NCBI RefSeq assembly: GCF_028583425.1
Contig: NC_072807.1
Coordinates: forward strand, 30,943,001-31,007,000
Reading direction: 5' to 3'
Length of the DNA stretch: 64,000 nt
Source: Eublepharis macularius
Lineage: Eukaryota > Chordata > Lepidosauria > Squamata > Eublepharidae
Shown: one piece after another, positions 1 through 12,300 of the stretch
Layout of the letters: every line of letters begins with the position of its first letter
Position numbering within the stretch: position 1 is the stretch's first letter
Position numbers and translations under genes: made by a program
Notes under the pieces: generated by a model
Databases searched by the model: none
What the model was told of the DNA's origin: nothing
Seen by the model: only the letters and a program-made list of their open reading frames with translations

Positions 1-57
1 CAGCTCCTTCCCCATAAGACCCCTGGTCTTGGTCTTGGCCTTCCACAACTTCCCCAC

Positions 58-185
58 TCAATGACTCCCTCCTTTTTGTTCCATCCACTTCTGGAGGTAA
101 GTACCCTTAATCGGGAAAGATCTCAAAGCAGGCAGCAGAATTTCACCGTTGCCTGAACGCAACAAAACAGAACAATGGTTCCATA
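58..185 (-). CDS. Uncertain candidate for a TRIP4 last exon
   Basis: A pyrimidine-rich acceptor (long C run, then ttttcag) precedes an open frame that reads SGNGEILLPALRSFPIKGT then YLQKWMEQKGGSH and stops at 58-60. FPIKG is exactly the human TRIP4 pentapeptide at the expected place, and the upstream residues are loosely similar. However, exon 11 ends in phase 0 while this frame needs phase 1, and the downstream KIWKL and IHQGAKKG segments are absent. It may be a diverged or misassembled exon, or chance with the real exon left of the window. Confidence 0.25.
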
Positions 186-289
186 CTGAAAAGGGGGGGG
201 GGGGCTTCATATTTGCTGAGGCCAGCAAAACCACCTGCTTGTCAGCCCCGTCAATCCCCAAATCCAGCAGCTTTTTGTTTACCACTTAC

Positions 290-381
290 CTCTGCCCGAA
301 ATTGCTCTTGTGACAAGCAGTCAATCAAGTCCACAGAGCCAAGGAGGCAGCCAGAGGGATAATCTTTAGGGAAGTCCAAAT
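290..381 (-). CDS. TRIP4: TRIP4 coding exon 11, ASCH domain
   Basis: 92 nt between acceptor gccgtag and a strong donor gtaagtgg. It encodes DLDFPKDYPSGCLLGSVDL then IDCLSQEQFRAE and ends in phase 0, as in the human gene just before FPDIS. Confidence 0.92.
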
Positions 382-3300
382 CTACGGCAAGCGAGAGAGA
401 AAATTATTAGGCAAGCTTGAGCACGTGACCCTGGGGCCCTGCCATTCTCCACATGGTCCTGATTAGCCTGCCGCTGCCTCTCGTGCACTCTCTCCATAGG
501 CCCTTTCGATTGTTCTTGGCTTTGAACAAAAACATACACTGGCTTGGGAAAGAATTGCCTAGCACTAGTTATGCTCTCCCCCTCCACTCCCCCAGCCCAG
601 ACAATCATTCTTCTGCGTGACCTGAAGACCCGAGTCTCTCTGTGCCGTTTCATTAATGGACTTCCGACTCATGCTGCATGGATCTGCCCGAGGTTAAGGG
701 GACGGCTAAGCAAAAGATCAAATATTATGACTCGGTCTGCCAAGAAGAATACTTAGAGCACACCTTGGTATTCAGAGCACATTTTATGCGACTTGAACAA
801 CGTATTCAGATTAGTATTTGAATCCTTGTAGGATTTCCCATATTTGGTCAAAAGTGAGATGGAAAGGGAAATTAAAAACAAACAAAAGGGGAGGCAAGGC
901 TGAAAGACGAGACTGGATGGAGCAGGAAAGCCTTGAAGCGGTACATGTCTATTCAAGCACTTTTCCATGCTTGTAAGAACATAAGCCTTGTATTCACAAC
1001 ACACACACACACACACACACACACAGAGCTCTCAAGAAGCCAGATTCTGTGATGTGATGAGAATTTACCACGCATAGTTCATATTGTATCAAACCACTAC
1101 AGCTCAATTCAGACACCAAACTAGAGTCTGCACCTTTGGGAGGGTGTTGTTTTGGTCAGTCCTGTTCCAAGCTGAAACACACAATTATGTGAGTGTTTGG
1201 ATTTTGCTTCGGACCAACGTGGGGCTAACTTGCCACTTCAAACCAGAATCTGTGCTACTCGCAGCTGAGGGCTGAAGGCACGGTTAAAGCCTCTGGATGG
1301 AAGACTGTGCTTTTAGCACCATGCTTCTCTGCTTTGCTATCCTGACGCATTTGCAATTTTTCTCCTGTCTCTGCTGTGCAGTGGCGTCCAGAGGATATGC
1401 AACAGCCAGAGGAAGGAAGCGTGCTCAGGTTGTTTCTCAATTCAGACATGACACCAAACAACAGCTATGCCTTGCATGCCCTTTGCTGCAAGATTTCCGA
1501 TTCTTTGGCTGTTTTGTGGGTGTAACCCTTAGGGGAGTGGAGCTCAAGGCCCAACTGATATTTCACAGTGGGCGTGCTCCCCTGCTGCCAGCATCTTAGC
1601 CTGCCTCTCCTCCTTCCAGCCTTGAGTAGGCAGGGGTGGCGGTGGCTCTAATCCTTATAGGCACGATAGCCTCAACTGCAATAGTTCAAAATATTTCTCC
1701 TGTAGGTGATAAGAGTTCACTTCAAAACATCACTTCTAAATGGATTCTCTTCCCTTCCTTCTTTCCACTTAAGTTCATAAGAACCTAAGAAGAGCCCCAC
1801 TGGATCAGACCAGTGGTTCATCTTCTCTAGCATCCTGCTTCACGCCATGGCCAACCAATGGGCCTGTAGGTTCAGAAAAAAGGGCACTGGGGCCAAGATC
1901 TTCCCCTGATGTTGCCAACTTAGCACTGCCATTCAGGTGTCAACTGTCTCTAGCTGTGGAGGTTCTCTTTAGTCACCATGGCTAGTAGCCACTGGTGAAC
2001 TCAGCTGCCATGACTTTCTTAAAGCTATCTATGTTCACGGCCATCGCTCCACTGACCGGCAGTGAAGGCCATGATTGAATTACTGTTTGAGTAAAGGAGC
2101 ATTTCCTTTCGTCTGCCCTGAACCTATTGTCCAACACCTTCAATGGTTGCCCCCCAAACTGTAGTATTATGGGAGTGGGACAAAAAACTCCCTCTATCCC
2201 CTTTATAAACCTCTATCATTTCCCCCTTAGCCATCTTTTTTCCTAAACAGAAAAGCCCGAGATCATCACTCAAATGAAGACCTTTTCGTTAACAAAAGGA
2301 TGGAATTACTTTCTTAACAATATTCTAGGAATTCCCCTTTTGGTCTATAGAATGTTTTTAAACCAGCAAACTGAACAATGCCGTTAAGGGCAGAACTGTA
2401 TATGGAAGAATCATAGGGGTGGAGGGGACCTCCAGGCTCATCTAGTCCAACCCCCTGCACAATGCAGGAAATTCACAACTACCTCCCCTCCCCACACCCC
2501 CAGTGACCCCTGCCCCATGCCCAGAAGGTGGCAAAACACCATCAGGATCCTTAGCCAAACCGGCCTGGGGAAAACTGCTACCTTACCCCAAGGTGGTGAT
2601 CTGCCTTACCCTGGGGGCCACAAGAAGGGGCCACAAGAACTAAGCAATGATGTAACCCTTCCTGCCCTCCCTCTCATGATCTGCCCAGGTTCACAGGAGA
2701 AGCGCATCTTTCAGTACCGATCGCCCCTTTTTGTCTGGCAAACTTAGCTTCTACTTGCAGCATAAGGAAATCGGCTTTCCCTAAACAGAGGCCAAGTCTA
2801 TTTCCCAGTTAAATACAGCACAGAGCTACACAAAAATAATCCCTGCGAGCAGTCAGACAGACAGGAATCATTAGATGAGGTGAAAGGCTGCGATAACCAA
2901 AATGCACATGACTTTTGTTTCCCAGGGCTTCAGAAATTCAGTCCGACAGAAGCGTCACGGCCTTGCCATCATTTGCCCCCAAACACTTTCGACAGTGAGA
3001 TATTACCAAAGTGAAGCAGGGCAGAGAGGAACAGAAAGTACGCCCGCCCTCATTGTCTGGAAGCAGGGGGGGGGAGGTGCCCTTGAATTGAATTTTTACT
3101 GTACTTCCTTGTATATTATTTCTAAGCGACTGTTCTGTCGCCGAATGCAAATCAGATGTTCGAGGTGGCATTTTTCTGAAGCACTGCTTCATTTTGGAAC
3201 AGCTCAACACTCAGAGGCGGAGCGCGCATCATGAACGAGAGACGGGGAAAGGGAGCTTTTTGGAGAAGTCACAAGCTGCAGTGTTTCCAGAAGGGTAGCC

Positions 3301-6300
3301 GTGGCCATCTGTTGCAGTCGCATGCTAGACTTCCTGCATTTCATGACCCTTTGACCCTGTGGCTTATGACTTCCTTTTGCCCCTTCATCATCTCATACGT
3401 ATACATGCCCATCAAGTAAGGACCCTGCTACACGCAACTGACGAAGTGGGTTCTAGTCTGCAAAAGCTCATACTGGGAAAAATTTGCAGTAACTGTTTCC
3501 GTTCAATGTGCAGCCCAGAAGCCTCATTCATTCTTCCCCCTGAACCTCATCTAGCACTCCAGCTCAGGTAAAGGAGCCAGCAGAAGGCTCACCTTTCTGA
3601 AGCAGTACTTTGTAGCTGGCCTCCACTTCAGAGATTTCCTGAGGGGAAGGTCTTTTGGCGGTAGCTGCTATCCACAGGCGACCCCTGAGCGCTGTGTACC
3701 AAGTCCTGCCCTCTACCCTAGAGAGAGAGGAGAGAGAGAGAAGGGCACGAGAGGGTCAGAAACAAGTTCAGTTTCTAGGAGGCTGCCCCACATCTCAAAG
3801 TTCAAGGGAACATTTTAGTTGCAATCCCGGTGTCCAAGCTCTATGCTTTGGGAAGGGCAAGAACTTTTACCTCAAAAAGTGGTTTATAGTCTACCCACTC
3901 CACTCTACTGAGGCTGAACCCTTTCTTCAGTGGAAGGAAACCTCCCCAACTTAAAAATACTCCTCTACTGACCCATTTATGTTGAGGCAAGGCTCCTCAA
4001 GGTACACAATGGCTTCAAACGCGGCTGAGCGATCTGGTTAGACCCCAGCCATGGTCCCAGGGATGGTGACAGAGAAAAGCAAGGATGTACACTTCAAGTT
4101 TTCATTCTCTCTTTCCTTCAAGAAGCTCCCAACAGCAAAAGTCCAAGTCAGCATCCCACAACTGAGTGAGGTCTCTTTGGCCAAGATATGGCGACTGGCT
4201 CAAGGCCTCTGGGCCTGTTTCATGGCTAAACAGTAGTGGGAACTTAGGCTTCCTCGGGCCAGGGCCAGCACTCCACATTGGACTGGACCTCAAAAATAAA
4301 TCCAAAAAATCAATGCTGGCATCCAGACAGCCCTAGGTGTAGGAGGACCTAATAACATCATCCGCATGAATACGTTTGAGAGGATAAGCCTGGAGTTCAA
4401 GAAGTCTGACAAATTCTCTCTCTCCGCAGGTGTTAAAATCCTAAGTAGTCTCTGTTGTCACCAGTTACCACTGCCACAAACGGCTGCTGTGCTTCTCTGT
4501 ATGTTTTTGAATATCAAAAACTAGGCCCTTTTAACTCACATTGCTCACAATTTTTAAACCCCACCCCTTCCTCTCTCAGTGTATAAAAACCTTGATGACT
4601 GAAAAATTCACTTTCCACGCAGCAGACAAAGTGAGCTGAAGCCCACCAAAGCTGATACTACAATACATCCGTTAAAAGGGATCCAACAAGACTCTTTTGA
4701 CTTTGTAGCAGGACTAAAACACTCAGTATTTGGACAGAAAGTCAGACATCTTAGACTACACATCCAGTAAGATACAGTAGGAGTCCAGTAGCATCTAAAG
4801 AGACTGAATATTCCGGCATAAGACACAGCCAGGGTATTCTAAGGCATTTTCCCTTCAGGTTAAGAAGAGAGGAAAACAGTGACCCCTAATGCTCAATATA
4901 GGAGATTCTAATTTCTAAGGGCTGGAAACCAGCACACCTGGGTCAAAATAAGCATAAAACACGCCTCTGTGAAACAACCTGTTCAGAAATAAATATGATT
5001 GGAGGATGTGCCACATTCTTAATAACAGAGTAACACTCGATTTACATACTGCACTTCAGGGCAACTTAACACCCACTCAGAGCGGTTTACAAAGTGTTAT
5101 TATTATTATTATCCCAACAACAATCATCCTGTGAGATGAGTGGAGCTGAGAGAGCTCTGAGAAGTTGTGACTAACCCAAGGTCACCCAGTTGGCTTCAAG
5201 CGGAGGAGTGGAGAATCAAACCTGGCTCTCCGGATTATTGTCCTGCCGCTCTTAACCACCATACAAACTGGGTATGATTGGAAGAATCTACTCCATAACT
5301 TGTATGCCACTATAGAACTGGGGATAGCAACAGCCAATAAAGTTGCAAGTGGGGGACTGGGATATATACACTTGTGTGCTCTGGCCTTAATTAGTATCCA
5401 CCATATTTTAATTGATTGTTTTGCCTTGAGTGCCTTGGATATGTGTGGCACAAAATCAGTAAGATGTTACATACAACCTTAGGCTCCCCCTGACACGTGG
5501 CAGAATAATTATTTGAGGAGTGGGGGGGGGGGGGCTGCTTTTAGAAAACCTGCTCTAGATTGTTTTAAACCATTCTCTGACTGTGTTATTTATATAAGAC
5601 ACCTGCTGCATTGAGTGTTTTGTACCTGTGTTTTAATATACCAGTGATCAGGGTTGGATCAAAACATTTATACAAACGTTCTCCATAAAGCACGAGCAAA
5701 CTGTATTTTTACGAGGTGGACAGAAATCAACCTGTAGGGTTTCTGGCAACCCTGGGCTCCTCCAAGCACAGAAGAAAATTGGCGCCCTGAGGAAAGAGGG
5801 GTGGGGATCCCTTCGGTACATGCTCAGGAATCCCCCAAAGGAGCAGCATTCTGGTGTGTAAGTGCTCTCCCTTGCAAGCCCTTGCTTACCGTTTAATCCC
5901 TTTGACCAGCAGTGAGGCCCACGGCTGATGCATGCTGAGGCACAAGCCATTGTCTGAGATCTCCTGTATCTCCCGGTCTTGAATCCGTAAGCGGTTCCTT
6001 TCCAAGTCGGCCTCATTCTTGGTTTCCGTAGAAGGGCTGATTTTCCTGTGGCTGAGCAAGCCAGTTTGGTCCACCCACTTCAGCACACCAAAAAAAAAAA
6101 AAGTTAAAAAAAAGTTTTAAAAAAGAGTTAAAAATCCAAAATCGCACACATGCACACGAACAGAAGGCTTAATCCTTCTCTGGTCACCTCCAAGTGCAAA
6201 AACAGGCAGCGTTGACAGTTTCTGCAATTTTGGGGTTTGTCAGTGCAGGGTGGCATCACAGCTCAGTTGCCCGCAAGCAAAGCAGAGGGTGGGAAAGCTC

Positions 6301-9300
6301 ATTTGGGACGGCCTCAGGACAGCCAAATATCTGAAGCAAGAAACAGGCCCTGTGTTGCCCCTGCCCGAAGGGAGGCGAATTCTAAAGCGCCTCTGATCTC
6401 AATCACATAGTCTGCTCTTAGATTACCTCCTCAGAAGAAGCAAAACTGAGACAGGCTGAGATGCAGAGGGAAACATTAGTACACAACAAATCAACAGAAA
6501 GAGGGGGACATTAGCCATGCTGAACAAGACGCGCCAGGGAGAATTTTGCAAAGGAATCCCACGCCTCGATGACCACCAGCAACATTTGCTCAAGATTCTT
6601 TCCAACATAACAGCGCAAGAAGCCTCAGCATTCGCAGCTCTCAAAAGGGGTTTTGTCTATAGAGTGACGTGAAATTCCCAGAGGAGTTAGCCGTGTTAGT
6701 CTGTAGTAGCGAAATCAATTCCCAAACAGCATTAAGAAACTGAACAAGAAGCAAACTAGAAGAGAGTTTTGTGTGTGCATGTAAAACTAGGCATGTAGAA
6801 ACAAAAATAAATTAAAATTGCAGCCCCATCCCATCTTCCCCTTCCCCCAGCTATTGGATACAGGATGAGAATGAGGAGACTGGGGAGTATGGAAGAGGTA
6901 CAAGTGGCAGCAAGGTTCCCGGGCTGGAGGGTGGGGAGGGAACTACGGATGGGGGAAGAGGATAGCTGTATTCACAACTCCCTCCTGAGGGGGAGAGAAT
7001 GTTGTCTGCTGCAGAGAACAGGATGGAGAAGGAATCATAACTGATCTTCCCCTCTTCTAATCCTAAACTTCATCGGAGAGGGAAATGCTACATTATTTAG
7101 AGCAGCGACGTTCACACCGTGGCTCACAGAAAGCCATATTCACAATTATCATCAACCAAAAGAGCTGCATTTCCTTCCATTTCTGGCATGAGGCCAGGCC
7201 TGCATCTCAGGGAGGCTCACAGCTTACCCATTCTTCTGGCGGCAATTGTTTCAAGGAGGGAATCACCTGTCAACCACAAGTCCCACGTTGATGTTCAAAC
7301 AGTTATTAATCTTCCTGCACTTACAGGGTTTGGGAGTTTTAACTCCATTCCATTTTATCTAGTTTTCAATCATTACTTTGATCAATGTTTTTTGTTAACA
7401 TTTGCGTCTCATGTATTACTTTTTAGTCTCAGATGATAACGGTCTATTTGCAATAAACTCCGCTGCTACTACGCAAGGCCCACCAAGCAAGGGCCTTAGC
7501 CGCTTTCCTGAAATGTGGGGCAGGTGCCACGCTGGAAACCAGTGCCCAGAAGAGCCACAAGTGGCATGTCAAAGAGCCACACATGGTGCCCGAGCCACTG
7601 AGTGAGTATCACTGCTCTAGAGTTTGGGCATTTGATGCTACTGAGTCAGACCATGGGTGAGATCCTCCTAACTGGAGACGCCTGAGAGTTCTGGCTCGGA
7701 CCTTCTACGCACCAACACACGCTCTGCCACTGAACTGCAACAGCTTCTGGTAAGGAGGGGACGTTTTTTTAAAGAGGGAGGGAGAAGTACTGACCACAGG
7801 AGCTGGCTGGAGAAGGTTTGGATTCACCAGGACTCCTGGCTCATCATATTTCTCTTCAGTGCCTCGTCTCGGCTTTGTCAAGGTACCTCTGTGAAGAGCT
7901 TCGATAGTTTCATCCAGTCTACAAGGACAAACAACCCATTTCACATTCTCTGCAAATCATCCCACCAACTTTCACCCTATGTTATAGTATATTAATGGAT
8001 AGATTCTGCCTGTGAAGGGTACCGATGTGGCATCTTCAAGGGAAACGGCAGCTCAGGTAACAGGACTAGTAAAGTGGATGATCCCCCTTAGGCAATCTGA
8101 AGACCTGCTGGCCATTATTTATTTGTTTGTTTGTTTGTTTAATCAAATTTATACCCCGCCCTTCCCGTGAACAGGCTCAGGGCAGCTAACAACATATCAT
8201 ATAATTAAAACCATATACATATCTTAAAAACCATAAAAACAATACAAACAACTGGCGCCATTAATGCAGGCCTGGACAAATTTTATTTGGGAACAGAAGG
8301 CAGTTCAAAAATTTAGCAGCCAGACTCATATTTCATCTTTCAGGTTTATGTATGACGATATTTTCTAGTTACTGCCACCACAAAAACTATTAGGTGGCAC
8401 AACGAAATGTCTAGGCGCCCACCATAACACCTGGGATTTTGCAGGCCCAGCATTAATTTGGGAGCAGAAAAGACCCACCGCTGCCTTGAGTACGCGGCCC
8501 AAAGGAAACGAAACAATCCCCAAAATGAAAATCTTAGGGTCCAAAGCTGGAAACCAGGACAAGTAGGCAGAGTTTGGAAATGTTATGCAACCGGTTACCC
8601 AAGTTAACCAGAACACCCCAATAGGAAAAGCTGTTTGAGGAAAAAGTGAAAAAGACCATTCATGGTGGATCAACTGCCGCCATCCATGAAGGCTACATAG
8701 TCTTGGGACAATGCACCTCTGGTTATCATAAGCTGGGACCAGAAGGGGGTTGTCTCCATTGCACAATGCTCCTGAGCTTTGCAGCTTCGATTCATTGGTA
8801 TCGGAAGACAGAAGGCAGGGCCTGAGAGATCTGGACCTGATCCATGAAAACAATTCCTTTATTCTCGTGTCTTAAGGGGAAGAGGGCCAAGGAAGGCATC
8901 TATGGACTAGCCCAATGGTGCTCTTCAGACACGAGGTCGCAGTTGACACTTCAGACTTCAATGTGACCTGTGCACACCCCTGAAAGGAACGGAACATATT
9001 TCTGTGCGGTGCTTTTAGGATGTGCTGGACCGCTTTGCTCAATCCCTGCGGCTCCACAATTCAGACACTGTTTTGCTTCACTTCAGGCTTTTACATTCAT
9101 CACGGGGAGCAGATGCAGGAAGCTACCTCCTGGGAGGTGCATCTGTTCCTGTTCCTTTTTCCCTGCCTGTGCAGTTGACTGTGCAGTTGACTGCTGCCTG
9201 TGCAGTTGACTGCGGCATCACAGAAGAGAAGGGAGCAGGGAACGGGCCATAAATACTAAGAGTAAATTGGATGTTCAGAAGCTCCATTTCTGTGTGCTCT

Positions 9301-12300
9301 AATGGGGGCGGGGGAGAAGAGGGACGGATGGAACAGGAGAAGACACTGGCTCACAAGCAGAGCGTCCTCCAAAGGAATGCACATAATGGTACTGCCAGGA
9401 CTGGACTCTGGGGTCAAAAGTCCAGGGGTCTGGCCCAGGTACCTCCCCAAAGGCAGGCTGTAGCTAAAGATGGGTGAGCTCCTACCAACCCACCTTTCTT
9501 TATCCTTCCACTTCCTTTCCCCCCCCAAGTACCTCCTGGGAATAGCAGTTCCCAGACTGCCCGACATTTGCTTTCGGGGAACTGTAATTCCCACAATGTG
9601 TTGGGGTGGGGTTAAGAGAAGAAGAAGAGAAAGAAAGAGTTCTCCTCCCTCCCAGCTGCCTCCTGCTGCGAGCACATCACTTCCCACTGATAGGGCAGAT
9701 AAACTGAGGTGGAGCAGAAGAGGGAAAATTAGCTCAGGTTCATCATCTGAGCCAGGGAGGAATTCAGCACCTGTGAAGCTTTCCTTGTACTTGCATCTCT
9801 CAAATCAATTAGATCTTGTGAAGGAGAGTCCAGAGTCTAACCACACCACTGAACACGTGTGCTGTCACCAAAACAGAAAGCAAATGCCCTTCTCATTTGG
9901 TTATTACCCCTTCGTATCTTCTCTGCAAAGCATCCTAAATCTTGGGACCCCCATTCCTGAAAGGCCTCCCTCTGCATGTAGCCAATGCAGCAGCAGGAGC
10001 TCCTTTTCATCCCTTCTCTTGCCAGAGTTTGATCAGCTTCTGTCTGGGCTCACGCCTTCTCAATCTTTCACCCAGGTGGTAAAACAGAACTGTGTAAGAG
10101 GTCACTTGGGGAAGTCTGAGTAGCGGCTGGGATTAAAACAGCAGTATGGTTAAACTGCTGGACCCTAGGGTGGTTAAATGTATGGCCATTGTATTAATTT
10201 TGGTTTTAAATTCTGTTTAAAATGTACATCTGCATGAAGCAGTGGTTAGAGTGTTGTACTAGAATCTGGGGGATCCAGGTTCAAACGTCTGCTCTGCCAT
10301 GAAAGCTCACTGGGTAACCTTGGGCCTCTTAGAGCTGCTGTAGCACAGTGGTTAAGTGGTTCGGCTGCGAATCAGCACTCTACTGGTTCAAATCCCACTA
10401 CAGCCATGAGCTCAGTAGGTGGCCTTGGGTAAGCCACTCCTTTCAGCACAGCTCCCCAGCTGTACTGTGGGGATAATAACAACATTAACTTGTTCATTGC
10501 TCTGGGTGGGGCACTAATCTGTCTAGAAGAGCGGAATATAAGTGCTGTTGTTGTTATTATTAGTCTAACCTACTTCATAGGGTGGTAGGGATGATAAAAC
10601 AGAGAAGGGGACAATGTTGTACGCCACCAAGAGAAAGAGAAAAGCGGGATATAAATGAAGGAAAGAAATAAATATTCTAGGTTTTGATCTTATCGTCCTG
10701 GGTTAAGAGAAAGGCAGGCTGAGAGATATTTTCAACAGTTCAGTCCTCACTTGCTGTGATATTCTGCCAAGCTGCTGTCCTCGTCCAGGACCTGCCGCCC
10801 GGCAAAGTCAATGGTGATCTTCCTGGAGAGCCGAGAGGCGTGCCGCAACTCCCGCAGTTCCTTCTCCCTCTTCTCCAGTGCCTCCCGCTCCTGCCTTGAC
10901 AGCCACTGGTTGGAGTCTGTCGCAAAGTAGTCCGACTCATCATCGATCACTTGAGTGCGGCGCACACTAACAAACAAAAACAAAAAGAGAAGGAGGGTGC
11001 CAGGCAGCCCATCCGGGGCCATGGTTTCAGTAACAGCCCTTGAGAACGGCTTACCGATCTTGCAACAGCTTTTATTGATTCAAAACATTTGTATGCTGCT
11101 TTTCCACCCAAACTTAGGGTTTCCCAAGCAGTAAACAACAGTAAAATACAAGTATATACAAAATATTAAAAACAATTAAAGGAAGCCTATTCACACACCT
11201 GCTCTTGCATACAAATGCAACGATTGGAATGGGAGCCTTTAGCAGGGAGGAAACTCAGATCAGGCTCTTCAATGGCGAGGTTGGAAGGCTCTACACCTGT
11301 TAAGCTTTCTTCTTGCCGTATTGTACAGTGACACTTTTCATAAACAGGCACTGCCTGGAACACTAAGTCAAACCTGGCTTTCTAGAAGGACGAGCTTGCC
11401 AGCTTGGTGGAGCGTTTGGCAGTTACTTTGTCCTTTCCTGTGCAGGAGCCACCAGTTCGAATCCAGCTGCAACTTCCGCCTGAGAAGTGAGGGAGGATAT
11501 ACGTGTTGCCTCCCCCCACCCTAAGGCACGGGCTCATACCCCAGAGGCCCAGAACACACTCTGAATGCAGGAAGTCCCAGGTTCCGATCCCAGAATCTCT
11601 TCATGAAGCATCTAAGGGCTAGAAAAGACCTAAGACACTGGAGAACTGAGCTGCCGCTTGTCTGGACAGAAAATACAGGGCTCAATGGGTCCACGGCCCG
11701 CCTCACTGCAAGGTGGTCACAGGAACAAACCATGAGTGAAGAGTATGTGTTGATCTGGAAGAAACCGGGGCTCAGTGGTACAATTCCCACTTGGCATGCA
11801 GAGGGTGCTGCATTCAGTTCCTGGCATCTCCTCCAAAGAACCAGAACCAAGAATTCCAGAACCAATGAGAGAGAAGACAATACTCATTTGGGATGGAGCA
11901 ACCATCTAATGATATATATGTTCCATAAGAGATCAAGAAGAGACTTCGCTTAAACATCTGTGTCTACAAACAAGAACTCAGGCAATGGACCGTGGCCCCG
12001 TATGCACACCCAGGGCCTTGTTTTCTCAGTTTGGGTAACCAACGTGTGCCCCATTTCCAGAGCTATCCTGCTATCAGCCAAGTCTAGGTAGAGCCAATGA
12101 TTCTAGCAGTGAGCCAGAGGCCCACCTCAGGTCAAAGCTTTAGGAAAAGTTCTCCAGGTTTTCCTTCGAAAGCAACCTGCTCATCGGGAAACCGAAGCAC
12201 GCCTGCTTTAAACAGAAAGAGCCACTGCAAGGCTCAGCGGCCAGGAATGAAAACTGAACATTTGCTTTCCAGAGGCCTTAACCTACAAGAAAAGCTCCTT

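Larger units (their letters stand above)
382..3592. other. TRIP4 intron 11
   Basis: Holds a CA microsatellite (about 1000-1025) and two old dispersed LINE-like repeats (1766-2290 and 2402-2712), listed separately. Around 3420-3480 is a fragment of the sauropsid repeat containing a gacgaagtgggt motif. No further exon was recognised. Confidence 0.6.
6078..10750. other. TRIP4 introns 9 and 8
   Basis: Two introns, split by exon 8 at 7795-7918. They hold a SINE/LINE tail fragment with a (TTTG)n run (8118-8262), a short tandem repeat of a tgtgcagttgac unit (about 9164-9215), and a nested SINE pair at 10228-10680. Near 6690 is a piece of the gtgttagtctgtagtag repeat. Longer open frames at 8365-8853 and 9470-10123 show no recognisable protein. 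Confidence 0.45.

Noticed and set aside
8365-8853. 162-codon minus-strand frame in TRIP4 intron 8
   Set aside because: No known motif; probably a chance frame in unique or old repeat DNA.
9470-10123. 217-codon plus-strand frame in TRIP4 intron
   Set aside because: No recognisable domain, no codon bias and repeat-like DNA; its latter part overlaps low-complexity Ser-rich sequence.
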